Source: Phycisphaerales bacterium (GTDB lineage: Bacteria > Planctomycetota > Phycisphaerae > Phycisphaerales > UBA1924). Taken from it: a stretch of 33,801 bases of DNA. This document shows, piece after piece, positions 8,371 through 18,740 of the stretch (positions are counted from its first letter, which is position 1; every line of letters begins with the position of its first letter). The notes under the pieces are model-generated. The model had not been told where the DNA came from. It searched no databases and was given only the letters and a program-made list of their open reading frames with translations. The translations under genes and the position numbers were made by a program. The stretch lies in contig JACVCS010000042.1 of assembly GCA_016741915.1 (NCBI GenBank), positions 1 through 33,801 of the forward strand, given 5' to 3'.

Positions 8371-9162
8371 TTGCACACGCACGCCAGCGCGAGCCAACCC
8401 CGAGCGTACTCAGGCGACGCCAACCACGTCGCCCACGCCGATACGCGAGAATCCAAAGCCGCTCAGAAGAGCGCGGACAATTCACGCGGCCGCGGACCCG
8501 GACGGGCCTCGTTCATCACCGAGTTCATCCGCAAACCCTCGCAGGTCGGCGCCGTCGCGCCCAGCGGCAAAGCCCTCGCGCGGCGCATGCTCAAAGACGT
8601 CGACTTCAACACCGCCAGCGTGATCGTCGAGTTCGGCCCCGGCACCGGCGCCTTCACGCGTGAGATCCTCTCCCGCCTCCAGCCCCGCACGCGCTTCGTC
8701 GCCATCGAGCTTTCGGAGCTTTTCGCCGATCGACTCCATGCAAAGTTCCCAACGCTGAATCTCCACCGCGGCAGCGTGACCGAGGTCGCCAGCGCCGTGA
8801 AGGCCCTGGGCGTTGAGCATCCAACCGAATCGGTCGACGCGATCATCTCGGGGCTGCCCTGGGCCTCGTTCTCCGAGTCGCTGCAACGCTCGATCCTCGA
8901 CGCTACGCTCCCGGTGCTGAAGCCCGCCGGCGTGCTGATCACCTTCGGCTACGCCGTCTCAACGATCATGCCCGCCTCCAAGCGCTTCACACGCAAACTG
9001 CTGCCGGAGTACTTCGCCTCCGTCACACGCAGCCGATCGGTCTGGATGAACTTCCCCCCGGCCTTCGTGCTGACGTGCCGAAAGGCCGGTCCGCAGCACA
9101 CGCCCCACCACGGCCAAACCCTCGGCCAAACCCACGCCCGATCGCGGCATCACCACGCCTGA
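8371..9162 (+). CDS. Class I SAM-dependent methyltransferase (phospholipid N-methyltransferase-like)
   Basis: A 263-residue methyltransferase. A TTG start at 8371 is preferred because a perfect GGAGG (8361-8365) sits 5 nt before it; an earlier in-frame TTG at 8350 has none. The first ~45 residues are a polar, His/Ser-rich extension. Then come FITEFIRKPSQVGAVAPSG, the SAM-binding motif I line VEFGPGTGAFT, the acidic strand VAIELSE, and the line SGLPWASF. This is the pattern of COG3963, phospholipid N-methyltransferases related to PmtA, which resemble rRNA adenine dimethylases but methylate phosphatidylethanolamine. An rRNA or other substrate cannot be excluded. It is followed 18 bp later by lysS, so an operon is likely. 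Confidence 0.82.
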   Translation: MHTHASASQPRAYSGDANHVAHADTRESKAAQKSADNSRGRGPGRASFITEFIRKPSQVGAVAPSGKALARRMLKDVDFNTASVIVEFGPGTGAFTREILSRLQPRTRFVAIELSELFADRLHAKFPTLNLHRGSVTEVASAVKALGVEHPTESVDAIISGLPWASFSESLQRSILDATLPVLKPAGVLITFGYAVSTIMPASKRFTRKLLPEYFASVTRSRSVWMNFPPAFVLTCRKAGPQHTPHHGQTLGQTHARSRHHHA

Positions 9163-9180
9163 TGCGTACGATCCGCGGCT

Positions 9181-10896
<1,716 letters not shown>

Positions 10897-10908
10897 AAGA
10901 CCAACCGC

Positions 10909-11625
10909 GTGAGCACGAAGCGCAAACCCATGTCGCGCGCCAATCATCGACGCCTGACGTGGGCGTTGCTGATCGTCGCCGGCCTGGTGACGCTGCTCCT
11001 CGGCGCGGGGTGGTTCCTCAGCGTCCAGAAACCCGCGTGGGTCGTGGAACTCGACGAGCAATCCCCCGCCTTGCAACGTCTGGCCGGTGATGTCGAGAAC
11101 GGCCTGACCACGCTGATCACCGAGCCGCGTGTGCTCGATAAGCCGTGGTCGATGGTGCTGAGGCAGGATGCCGCCGGCGCGTGGCTGGCGTGCCGATTGA
11201 AACCCTGGGTCGAGCATCAGTTCGCAGACGGTGCCTGGCCCGATGCCGTGCGCTCCGTGCAGTGCACGATCGACAACGGCTCGATGAGCCTGAGTTTCCT
11301 CGGACCTCTGGGCGAGCGGGGCCGCGTCTCGAGCGTCACCTTCACCCCGCACGTCGACGCCGCCGGTCGATTGTGGCTCAAGGGGCTGGGCTTCCGCGCC
11401 GGGTTGCTCCCCGTGCCGCGTTCAACGGTCATCGCGGCCCTGACGGGCGCATCGTCTTCACGCGACGGACCGATCGCCGAACTCTCGCGCGTGCTGAGTG
11501 GCGACGAGGCCTGGTCCCGACCGCTGGTGGTTTCCCTCGCCGACGGCCGTCGCGTCCGCGTCCTCTCGCTGACGTGCGAAGAAGGCCTGCTGATCGTTCG
11601 CTGCGTCACCGAACGCTCGCGCTAA
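10909..11625 (+). CDS. Membrane-anchored protein of unknown function
   Basis: A 238-residue protein not recognised as a known family. The GTG start is 12 bp after the lysS stop; an ATG at 10930 is an alternative. Basic residues are followed by one transmembrane helix (about residues 15-37, WALLIVAGLVTLLLGAGWFL), and the rest is a soluble, probably periplasmic domain. That domain alternates strand-like segments (SMVLRQDAAGAWLACRLKPW, VRSVQCTIDNGSMSLSFLGPLG) and ends in RRVRVLSLTCEEGLLIVRCVTE. No catalytic motif or lipobox is visible. Its position after lysS suggests read-through rather than a shared function. Confidence 0.72.
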   Translation: MSTKRKPMSRANHRRLTWALLIVAGLVTLLLGAGWFLSVQKPAWVVELDEQSPALQRLAGDVENGLTTLITEPRVLDKPWSMVLRQDAAGAWLACRLKPWVEHQFADGAWPDAVRSVQCTIDNGSMSLSFLGPLGERGRVSSVTFTPHVDAAGRLWLKGLGFRAGLLPVPRSTVIAALTGASSSRDGPIAELSRVLSGDEAWSRPLVVSLADGRRVRVLSLTCEEGLLIVRCVTERSR

Positions 11626-11946
11626 GTCTTCAAACAGTCAGCATTGCGCGTGCTCAAGCGCACAACCGCGCAGATCGTGGCCCGCACTGCGCGCACGCCG
11701 CCGTCCCGCGCGAACGGCTTGAAGAGAAATTGCAGATTCGGGGCAAACCCGAAATCTGGTCTGAATCGCGCGCCGGAGCGACCAACACCGAGACAACCCG
11801 CGCGAGTTCTGCAACACTTGCCCGTCGGAGTTCCCGCCGCGTCGCGCCGCTCCCGCCCACCGAGAGCCGACCGCCCCGGCATGTGCAGTTCACCAACACG
11901 AACCCCGTCCGGCGTCCCCGTCGGACGGGTCCAAGGTCGCTCCCGC
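11626..11946. other. Intergenic region with two inverted repeats
   Basis: No supported gene. The frame of the next gene stays open through this stretch, but that part is Arg/Pro-rich, translation-like noise without a ribosome-binding site. CAGATT-CGGG / CCCGAAATCTG (11733-11757) is a 10-bp stem with one bulge and a GCAAA loop. CCCGTCCG (11904-11911) / CGGACGGG (11922-11929) is a perfect 8-bp stem ending 17 bp before the next start codon. Confidence 0.5.
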
Positions 11947-12156
11947 ATGCCTCAGCCCGTTCGCACAGTTCGTTCGTTCATCATCCTCGCCGCCACCGCC
12001 GGCACGTTCGTGCTCGCGACCATCGTCGCCTCGGCCTTCTCCCCCTCGACGTTCCGCGAACTGCGCACCGTCGAGCTGCTGGGTCTGGTTGGCCTGCTGG
12101 CCCTCCCCGCCGCCACCGGTCTGGCGATCATCAGCGAGCGCCGCGCCCGCGGCTGA
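11947..12156 (+). CDS. Small two-helix membrane protein
   Basis: A 69-residue protein with two hydrophobic helices (about residues 10-29 and 41-62) separated by a polar loop containing PSTFRELRT, and a C-terminal basic patch (SERRARG). The ATG at 11947 is preferred to the far-upstream starts in the same frame because the hydrophobic protein begins here and AAGG lies about 10 nt upstream. It resembles small PEP-CTERM-free membrane proteins but matches no family I can name. The stem-loop at 11904-11929 lies just in front of the ribosome-binding site and could affect its translation. Confidence 0.5.
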   Translation: MPQPVRTVRSFIILAATAGTFVLATIVASAFSPSTFRELRTVELLGLVGLLALPAATGLAIISERRARG

Positions 12157-12382
12157 TCGCCCGCGAGCCGTTCCGGCTCACCTCGGGGAACGCCCGGACC
12201 CGGTGAAATCCCGGTCGGCGATCGTGACCATCGTCCAACCTTCCTCAAACCCGCAACGCCGGTCCGGGCGTACTTGCTCGGCGTACCATCCAGTTGCCCA
12301 AAAGTTCGTTCTTTGTTTGTAGAGTATTTGTGCGGAGTGCCGTGAATCGCCCGTCGGCAGCCCGAACGTGGTTCTTTCGCGT

Positions 12383-12419
12383 GAGCAGGGCTTCAGCCTG
12401 GCTCTGAGGGCGTTTTTTT
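12383..12419 (+). terminator. Terminator-like hairpin just before the polysaccharide operon
   Basis: GAGC-AGG-GC (12383-12391) pairs with GC-CCT-GCTC-type bases in 12396-12404, with two single-base bulges and a TTCA loop. Eight bases later a run of seven T (12413-12419) follows. It ends 14 bp before the ATG at 12434. It either terminates transcription of the small upstream gene or works as an attenuator for the operon. The rest of 12157-12433 contains a relatively AT-rich segment (12290-12335) that may carry a promoter, and no gene. Confidence 0.45.
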
Positions 12420-12433
12420 CCGATTGAGTAGGT

Positions 12434-13090
12434 ATGACCAGCCCCTTGTCCAGTTCGATCTCGGACGCTGTGAAGCCCGGGAACGCCTCGACCGCAGGCG
12501 TCCCGACGCCTTCCGGTCCGAATGCACCGAACGGGCAGTACTTCCAGCAGCTCGACCTGTGCGCCCCCAGCCCCTATCCCCGTTCCTGGTACGTGCGCAA
12601 GGCCCTGTGGGCGGTGGTGCAGACGTTGCTCTTCAGGCCCAGCCCACGCCGATTGATGGGCTTCCGCATCTGGCTGGTCAACCGCTTCGGCGGGCGTGTC
12701 GATCGCACCTGCGTGCTTCGTCCTTCGTGCAAAATCACCCATCCGTGGCTGCTGACCATGGGCCCGTACGCCACCCTGGCTGAGAACGTCACGGTCTACA
12801 ACCTCGGACCCATTTCCATCGGCCCGCACACGGTCATTTCCCAGAACGTCCATCTGTGCAACGGCACGCACGATTACCGCGACCGGTCCCTGCCGCTGGT
12901 CTGTCCGACGATGACCATCGGCGGCGGGGTGTGGGTGTGCGCCGACGCGTTTGTCGGGCCGGGGGTGACCATCGGGGACAATACCATCGTGGCGGCGCGG
13001 GCCGTGGTGACCAAGGACGCACCGAGCAACTCGATCCTCGGGGGCAACCCCGCGCGGGTTCTGCGCGAACGACCGGCCCCGACGAAGTAA
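12434..13090 (+). CDS. WcaF-like hexapeptide-repeat acetyltransferase
   Basis: A 218-residue left-handed beta-helix acyltransferase. After a ~35-residue disordered N-terminus comes the family line SWYVRKALWAVVQTLLFRPSP, then RIWLVNRFGG, and from about residue 95 hexapeptide repeats (LLTMGPYATLAENVTVYNLGPISIG). The likely catalytic His146 sits in CNGTHDY. The C-terminus (TIGDNTIVAARAVVTKDAPSNSILGGNPA) is typical of WcaF/NodL/LacA transferases that move acetyl from acetyl-CoA to a sugar hydroxyl. Linkage to an epimerase and a glycosyltransferase suggests acetylation of a surface polysaccharide. It is the first gene of a three-gene operon, and its ribosome-binding site is poor (AGG only 2 nt from the start). 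Confidence 0.88.
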   Translation: MTSPLSSSISDAVKPGNASTAGVPTPSGPNAPNGQYFQQLDLCAPSPYPRSWYVRKALWAVVQTLLFRPSPRRLMGFRIWLVNRFGGRVDRTCVLRPSCKITHPWLLTMGPYATLAENVTVYNLGPISIGPHTVISQNVHLCNGTHDYRDRSLPLVCPTMTIGGGVWVCADAFVGPGVTIGDNTIVAARAVVTKDAPSNSILGGNPARVLRERPAPTK

Positions 13091-13162
13091 TCCCAACGAG
13101 GGCGGGGCATCAAGTCCCCGCGTCTTCGATCCGAAATACACTCCAACCCTTCCAGGCACCTC

Positions 13163-14119
13163 ATGAGTTCCACGTCTCAACCCGGTTCGCTTCAACAGCT
13201 CAAAGGCCGGCGTGCGCTCGTGACGGGTGGCGCGGGCTTCATCGGTTCGCACATCGCCCAGGGTCTGCTCGACCACGGCTGCTCCGTCCGCGTGCTCGAC
13301 GATCTCTCCGGCGGCCTGCGCAGCAACGTCCCCGCGGGCGTCGAGTTCATCCAGGCGTCGATCATGGACCGCTCGGCCTTGAATGCCGCGGCCCAGGGTT
13401 GCCATTACGTCTTCCATCAGGCGGCGATGGTCAGCGTGCCCGAGAGCGTGCAGGAGCCGCTGCGCTGCAGCGACGTAAACGTGCTGGGGACGCAGTACGT
13501 GCTTGAGGCCGCGCGGGCGGCGAAGGTTCAACGCGTGATGTTCGCCGCCTCGGCCGCGGCGTACGGGAACACGCCCACCCTGCCCTGCTCAGAACTGCAC
13601 GTCCCCGACTCGTACTCGCCCTACGCCATGAGCAAGGTCGCCGGCGAACTGCTGCTGCAGACCTACGCACGCTGCTACGCCATGAGCACCGTCAGCCTGC
13701 GCTACTTCAACGTCTACGGCCCGCGGCAGAACCCCAACTCCCCCTACGCCGCGGTCATCTCCAAGTTCAAACAGCTCGTCGGCGAGGGCAAGAACCCGAT
13801 CATCTTCGGCGACGGCCAGCAGACCCGCGACTTCGTCTTCGTCGGTGATGTCGTCCGCGCCAACCTCCTCGCGGCCACCTCGCCCCGCGCACTGTCGGGC
13901 GAAGTGATCAACATCGGTACCGGCACGCGGATCACCCTGCTGCAGGTGCTGCAGCACATCGCCCGCGTGATGGGGCGGAATGTCAGCCCCGAGCACCGCG
14001 AGGTGCGCGCCGGGGACATCCGCGATTCGGTCGCGGATATCGCCAAGGCCCGCGCCGTGCTGGCGTATGAGCCCACGGTCGAGTTCGCCCAGGGGATCGA
14101 AAGGACGTTGAAGGCATGA
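13163..14119 (+). CDS. NAD-dependent nucleotide-sugar epimerase (UDP-glucose/GlcNAc 4-epimerase type)
   Basis: A 318-residue extended short-chain dehydrogenase. The dinucleotide-binding motif TGGAGFIGSH is at residues 21-30, followed by the strand RVLDDLSGG. Catalytic Tyr154 and Lys158 lie in SYSPYAMSK, and the family signature YFNVYGPRQNPNSPYAAVI follows. These features place it with UDP-GlcNAc/UDP-glucose 4-epimerases (WbpP/GalE-like), which interconvert UDP-sugars for polysaccharide synthesis; the exact sugar cannot be told. Its stop overlaps the start of the glycosyltransferase gene by 4 nt (ATGA), showing translational coupling. Confidence 0.92.
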   Translation: MSSTSQPGSLQQLKGRRALVTGGAGFIGSHIAQGLLDHGCSVRVLDDLSGGLRSNVPAGVEFIQASIMDRSALNAAAQGCHYVFHQAAMVSVPESVQEPLRCSDVNVLGTQYVLEAARAAKVQRVMFAASAAAYGNTPTLPCSELHVPDSYSPYAMSKVAGELLLQTYARCYAMSTVSLRYFNVYGPRQNPNSPYAAVISKFKQLVGEGKNPIIFGDGQQTRDFVFVGDVVRANLLAATSPRALSGEVINIGTGTRITLLQVLQHIARVMGRNVSPEHREVRAGDIRDSVADIAKARAVLAYEPTVEFAQGIERTLKA

Positions 14120-16047
14120 CCGTCCCGCTCGGCGACAGCCACGGCCCCATCGTCCCCGCGCCAGCCCGCGGCAGCTATCCCCCCGGGAAAGAGCCGCCCA
14201 GCGTGCTCATCCTGACCAAGAACGAGGACGTGAACATCGAGGCGTGCCTCGAAACGCTCACGTGGTCCGACGACATCGTGGTCTTCGATTCGTACTCCAA
14301 CGACAAGACGGTGGAACTTGCGAAGAAGTTCCCCAACGTGCGGGTGATCCAGCGGAAGTTCGATACGTGGAGCCGCCACTCGAACTGGGCGCTGGACCAC
14401 ATCCCCTGGACGCACCGCTGGGTGTACTACTCCGACGCCGACGAGCGCGTGACGCCCGAGCTGCGCGACGAGATCATCCGCGTGAGTAACCAGGCGGATC
14501 AGCCGCACACCGCCTTCCGCCTGCGGTACAAGAACATGTTCATGGACCGGTGGATCCGCCGCGGGGGTTTGTACCCCGTGTGGATCATCCGCCTGTTCCT
14601 GCACGACAAGGTGCGGTACGAGGACCGTGAGGTCAACGCGCACCCGGTGGTTGACGGCTCGCTGGGCGATCTGAACGAGCACTTCATCCACTACTCGTTC
14701 AACAAGGGCCTTTTGCCCTGGTTCACCAAGCACAACTCCTACTCGGACATGGAATCGCGCGAAGCGGTCCGCATCATCGAGCAGGGGATGTTCTGGTCCC
14801 GCGTGAGGCAGCTCTTCTCCAACGCCAAGGGCGCGCGCCGGCGCGGGCTGAAGGATCTGTCGTTCTACATCCGCGCACGCTTCTTCGTCCGCTTCCTGTA
14901 CATGTACGTCTTCCGCCTGGCCATCCTGGACATGAAGGCCGGGTTCCACTACGCGGTGATGATCTCGCTGTACGAGTACTGGATCGAGCTGAAGATCCAG
15001 GAGCAGCGCCGCTCATGGAAGAAGCGCACCGAGGACACGGTGCTGAGCCTGCTGCGCGTCAACGCCGGCGCGAACCACGCCGTGGGCACCGCGCCGAGGG
15101 ACGGCCCGAAGATCTCGGTGATGATCCCGACCTTCAACGAGGCGGCCCACATCCGCGAGACGGTCGAGAACGCCAAGTGCCTGGGCGAGGTCTTTGTCCT
15201 CGACTCGTTCTCAACCGACGGCACGCAGCGCATCGCCCGCGAGGCCGGTGCAACCGTCGTCGAGCACAAGTTCGAGAACTACTCGCGCCAGAAGAACTGG
15301 GGCCTGGACAACCTGCCCATGACGGGCGATTGGATCTTCATCCTCGACGCCGACGAACGCATCACCCCGGAACTGGCGGAGGAGATCCGCAAGGCGACAC
15401 GCGACCCCAACGCCGCGGAAGGCTTCTTCGTCAACCGCGTGGTGATCATGATGGGGCGTGCGATCCGTCACGGCGGGATGCTGCCCTCGTGGAACCTGCG
15501 CTTCTTCAAACGCGGCAAGTGCCGGTACGAGGACCGCACCGTGCACGAGCACATGGTCTGCGAGGGGAAGACCGAGTACCTGAACTTCCCCATGCTGCAC
15601 ATCCGGCGTGAGACCATCAGCGAGTACCTCGCCAAGCACATCAAGTACGCCGACATGGAGAGCGACGAGTGGATCAAGATGAGCCAGGGGAGCGACCGCT
15701 CGGCCCGCGCTCATCGGCTCTTCCGCGATCTGCCGCGCTACCGCCTGTACCTCAGGCGTGATTACTGGCCCTCGGTCCCCTTCAAGCCGCTGGTTCGCTT
15801 CATCTACATGTACATCTTCCGCCTGGGCTTCCTCGACGGCGGGCCGGGCTGGCACCTCGCGTGCCTCATGGCCAGCTACGAGTACATGATCTCGCTGCTG
15901 TTCAAGGAGAAGCGTCGCCTGCTGAAGGCGGGGATGCTGACCATCGACCCGACGACCGGGCGGGTGATCTTCCAGCCGCCGCCGTCGACGCGAACGGAGC
16001 AGAAGGCCGGGGCCCCGGGCTCATCGCCCGCACCGGCGAACGCCTGA
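14116..16047 (+). CDS. Tandem glycosyltransferase with two full GT2 (WaaE-like) copies
   Basis: A 643-residue protein made of two homologous halves. The first (about residues 28-320) has SVLILTKNE, then the metal-binding DAD motif at 107-109 (SDADERVTPEL), RGGLYPVW and RYEDREV. The second (from residue 331) repeats this as SVMIPTFNE, DAD at 411-413 (LDADERITPEL), HGGMLPSW and RYEDRTV. Both halves end in the same membrane-associated line, VRFLYMYVFRLAILD versus VRFIYMYIFRLGFLD, then YEYW or YEYM. This is the GT2 family of WaaE/KdtX-type beta-glycosyltransferases. Both active sites look intact, so one chain may add two sugars in sequence to a lipid-linked or core saccharide. It is the last gene of the polysaccharide operon. 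Confidence 0.92.
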   Translation: MTVPLGDSHGPIVPAPARGSYPPGKEPPSVLILTKNEDVNIEACLETLTWSDDIVVFDSYSNDKTVELAKKFPNVRVIQRKFDTWSRHSNWALDHIPWTHRWVYYSDADERVTPELRDEIIRVSNQADQPHTAFRLRYKNMFMDRWIRRGGLYPVWIIRLFLHDKVRYEDREVNAHPVVDGSLGDLNEHFIHYSFNKGLLPWFTKHNSYSDMESREAVRIIEQGMFWSRVRQLFSNAKGARRRGLKDLSFYIRARFFVRFLYMYVFRLAILDMKAGFHYAVMISLYEYWIELKIQEQRRSWKKRTEDTVLSLLRVNAGANHAVGTAPRDGPKISVMIPTFNEAAHIRETVENAKCLGEVFVLDSFSTDGTQRIAREAGATVVEHKFENYSRQKNWGLDNLPMTGDWIFILDADERITPELAEEIRKATRDPNAAEGFFVNRVVIMMGRAIRHGGMLPSWNLRFFKRGKCRYEDRTVHEHMVCEGKTEYLNFPMLHIRRETISEYLAKHIKYADMESDEWIKMSQGSDRSARAHRLFRDLPRYRLYLRRDYWPSVPFKPLVRFIYMYIFRLGFLDGGPGWHLACLMASYEYMISLLFKEKRRLLKAGMLTIDPTTGRVIFQPPPSTRTEQKAGAPGSSPAPANA

Positions 16048-16108
16048 TCGAGCGTCCGAGAGCCGAACACCGCGAACACCCGACGATGGTGACCGTTGAC
16101 CGCGGCGC

Positions 16109-16122
16109 GGCGCGTACGCGCC
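16109..16122. terminator. Perfect palindrome between convergent genes
   Basis: GGCGCGTACGCGCC is a perfect 14-bp palindrome in the 110-bp gap between the converging glycosyltransferase and ABC exporter genes. It lacks a T-tract on either side, so a terminator role is only a guess from position. Confidence 0.3.
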
Positions 16123-16157
16123 GACCGATCGTGGACAAACCGTCGTGTGCCGGTCAA

Positions 16158-18089
16158 TCACGCCGAGGTTGTTGACTGAGCGGGCGCCGCCGCCTCACCC
16201 GATGCCGCCGCGGGCTTCTCGCCCGAGCTTGTGACCTCCGCAGCAGACCCGTTCCCGCGCGCTTCCGCCGGCTTAAAGAGCTGGTTCCGCGCGATGAGCT
16301 GATAGACCTCGCAGCGCTGCAGCAACTCCTCGTGCTTACCCGTATCCACTACGCGCCCGCGGTCCATCACCACGATCCGGTCCGCGTGCACAACCGTGCT
16401 CAGCCGGTGCGCCACGATCAGGCACGTGCGACCCTTCGAGAACTCCGCCAGCGCCTCGGCGATCTTCGCCTCGCTGTCCGCGTCGATCATGCTGGTGGCT
16501 TCGTCGAGGATCAAGATCGCCGGATCGCGCAGGATCGCCCGCGCAATCGCCAGCCGCTGACGCTGCCCGCCCGAAAGCCCCGAGCCCTGCTCACCCAGCA
16601 CAAAGTCGTACGCGCCGGGCTTGGCGCGGATGAACTCGTCGGCCCGTGCACGCTTGGCCGCGTCGATAATCTGCTCGTCGCTCGCGGCACCAAGGCCATA
16701 GGCGATGTTCGCCTTCAGCGAGCCCTTGAACATGACGGTTTCCTGCGTGACGACGCCGATTTGCTGACGCAGCGAGGCGAGCGAAACGCCCGCGACGTTG
16801 ACCCCGTCGATGTTGACGGAGCCGCTCTCGGGCTCGAAGAGCCGCGGGATGAGCGCGAGCAAGGTCGTCTTGCCGCAGCCGTTGGGCCCGACGAACGCGA
16901 CGGTCTGACCCTGCGCAATCGAGAGGTTGATCTCGCGCAGGGCGGGCACGTCCGCGCCGGGGTATGAGAAGTTCACGCCCTTGAACTCGATGCTCACGCG
17001 GTGCCGAGGGAGCGCGGGGCGCGTGTTCTCCGCGGGCTCTTCGAGCGGCTCGTTGAGCACGCCCATGATCCGCGACGCCGCCGCCCCGGAGACCTGCAGC
17101 TCGTGCTGAAGGCTCGTCAGCGGCTTGAGCGAAGCGCCCGCGATCCCCAGCGAGCCCAGCACGAGAAGAAAATCCACCTTGTCGAGCTTGCCGTGCACGA
17201 TCAGGTGCGCCGCGACGACGGTGAGCGTCCCGAGCACAAACAGCGCCAGCACTTCGACAATCGGGCTCGCCAGCGAGCGCACCGTCCGCACGCGCATGTC
17301 CTGGCGGAACGTTTCCTGATTGATCGCCGCGAAGCGTGCCTGCTCGGCGTTCTCCGCGGTGCTGGTCTTCACCACGCGAAGATGCTGCACAACTTCCGCC
17401 GACGTGCGGTACAACTCGCCGAAGGCCTCCAGCCCGCCGCGCGCCGCACGCCGAACCTTCTTGCCGGTCACCCGCACGATGTAGAACGTCACCAGCGCCA
17501 GCGGCAAGGCCGCCACGGTGATCCGCCAATCCATGATCAACGCCGCCATGACCGCGAAAAGGCCTTTGAGGATCTGCGACAGCGCTTTGCTCAGAATCCC
17601 CGAGAACCCCGCGCCCACCTGCCCCGTGTCATACACAATCCGCGACACAAAGTCGCTGGGCCCGCCCACCGTGATCGACTTCAACGGCATGTGCGCCACA
17701 TGCTGAAAGACCCGCTCGCGGATCCGCACAACCGTCCGCCCGATCACCGACATCGACAAGTACGCGTGCAGAAAGTTCGCCGTCGCGCCGACAATCGCGA
17801 TGATCCCAAGCCCCACAACAATCACCGTCACACCCTCGACCTGCCCCTTCGGCAGCGCGTCGATCAGCCACTTGGGCACAACCCCGCCGTTGCGATCGCT
17901 CCAGCCCGAGATCATCGTGGGCAAGTTGCTGACCTTCCCCGGATCGCCCACCATCGTCTCAATCACCGGCGAAAGCGCAAGCAACCCCGCCCCCAAGCCG
18001 CCGGCACCGATGAACGCGAAGACCACGCTCAGCGCCAGCAGTTTCTTCTCAAGCAACAGCAGCCGAGCGAGTTTCCAGAAGTCGCGCAT
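16158..18089 (-). CDS. MsbA-like ABC exporter (fused membrane and ATPase domains)
   Basis: A 643-residue half-transporter that would act as a homodimer in the inner membrane. The N-terminal ABC_membrane domain has hydrophobic helices at about residues 17-42, 86-112, 165-205 and 275-300. The ATPase has Walker A GPNGCGKTT (Lys407), a Q-loop (VVTQET), signature LSGGQ (505-509), Walker B ILILDE (525-530) and the H-loop His561. The C-terminal ~35 residues are an Ala/Ser-rich tail. MsbA-type proteins flip lipid A-core or other lipids, and related ones export peptides or polysaccharide-linked lipids. Facing the sugar operon suggests a role in envelope assembly, but the substrate is unknown. It lies downstream of the cysteine-cluster genes on the same strand. 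Confidence 0.9.
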   Translation of the reverse strand: MRDFWKLARLLLLEKKLLALSVVFAFIGAGGLGAGLLALSPVIETMVGDPGKVSNLPTMISGWSDRNGGVVPKWLIDALPKGQVEGVTVIVVGLGIIAIVGATANFLHAYLSMSVIGRTVVRIRERVFQHVAHMPLKSITVGGPSDFVSRIVYDTGQVGAGFSGILSKALSQILKGLFAVMAALIMDWRITVAALPLALVTFYIVRVTGKKVRRAARGGLEAFGELYRTSAEVVQHLRVVKTSTAENAEQARFAAINQETFRQDMRVRTVRSLASPIVEVLALFVLGTLTVVAAHLIVHGKLDKVDFLLVLGSLGIAGASLKPLTSLQHELQVSGAAASRIMGVLNEPLEEPAENTRPALPRHRVSIEFKGVNFSYPGADVPALREINLSIAQGQTVAFVGPNGCGKTTLLALIPRLFEPESGSVNIDGVNVAGVSLASLRQQIGVVTQETVMFKGSLKANIAYGLGAASDEQIIDAAKRARADEFIRAKPGAYDFVLGEQGSGLSGGQRQRLAIARAILRDPAILILDEATSMIDADSEAKIAEALAEFSKGRTCLIVAHRLSTVVHADRIVVMDRGRVVDTGKHEELLQRCEVYQLIARNQLFKPAEARGNGSAAEVTSSGEKPAAASGEAAAPAQSTTSA

Positions 18090-18192
18090 AGAACTTCATC
18101 ATACGTCCGCGGCCATCGCCATCGGCATCATGCCCCCACCGCGCCCACCGCACATTTCCCGTGCAGAATCTCCTTCTGCTCCGCCCGCCCGT

Positions 18193-18696
18193 TCAGCCCC
18201 GCCCGCTCAGCATCGACAGCAACGACCGCCACTCGCCGTAGACATACTCGATCCCGAACTCCTCGTGCACGCGCCGGATCTCGCCCATCAGCCGCTCGCT
18301 GAGCTCGTGCTGCCAGTCCTGCGCCGAGCGATCACAAAAATACACCCGGCAGCCCATCGGCTTGATCTCGTGCGCCCCGCACAGGTTCGCCACCTGCAGC
18401 GGACAACCACCCGCGCGCCTCGCCTCCTGAATCTCCACCTCCGTCGGCTCAACCCGCCCCCGCGCCCGCAGACCCACCACCGTGTACGCCGCCTCCAGCC
18501 CCGTGCAATACAGCCGATGCCCGGTCTTCTCAAAGTTGCAGCAGCGCCCAGAAGCCCAGCACGCCGGCCCGCGCGCCTCGATCGCCTCCCGCGCCATCAC
18601 ATACACCGCCTCAAGCCGATCCGATACGCGAGCATCACCCGCAAACCGGATCCACGCCTCCGCCCGCGCCGTGCTCTCCTCGTCGTCGTGGCTCAT
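18193..18696 (-). CDS. YkgJ-family cysteine-cluster protein
   Basis: A 167-residue protein of the YkgJ/Fli-B type zinc- or iron-chelating family (PF03692). Cysteines occur as ACWASGRCCNF near residue 50, YC near 63, GGCPL and NLC near 97-106, and GC-VYFC near 115-120. This gives about eight Cys, enough for one or two metal sites. The family has no established catalytic function. The ribosome-binding site is weak. It lies 44 bp after a second, more canonical family member (18741-19235), so the pair may have arisen by duplication followed by strong divergence. Confidence 0.82.
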   Translation of the reverse strand: MSHDDEESTARAEAWIRFAGDARVSDRLEAVYVMAREAIEARGPACWASGRCCNFEKTGHRLYCTGLEAAYTVVGLRARGRVEPTEVEIQEARRAGGCPLQVANLCGAHEIKPMGCRVYFCDRSAQDWQHELSERLMGEIRRVHEEFGIEYVYGEWRSLLSMLSGRG

Positions 18697-18740
18697 GTTT
18701 ATCGCGCCGATCCCGCCGCCAGCCGCCGCCGCAATCGCGC

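Noticed and set aside
11644..11946. Upstream extension of the small membrane protein
   Set aside because: The extension is Arg/Pro-rich, has no ribosome-binding site, and a good local start exists at 11947.
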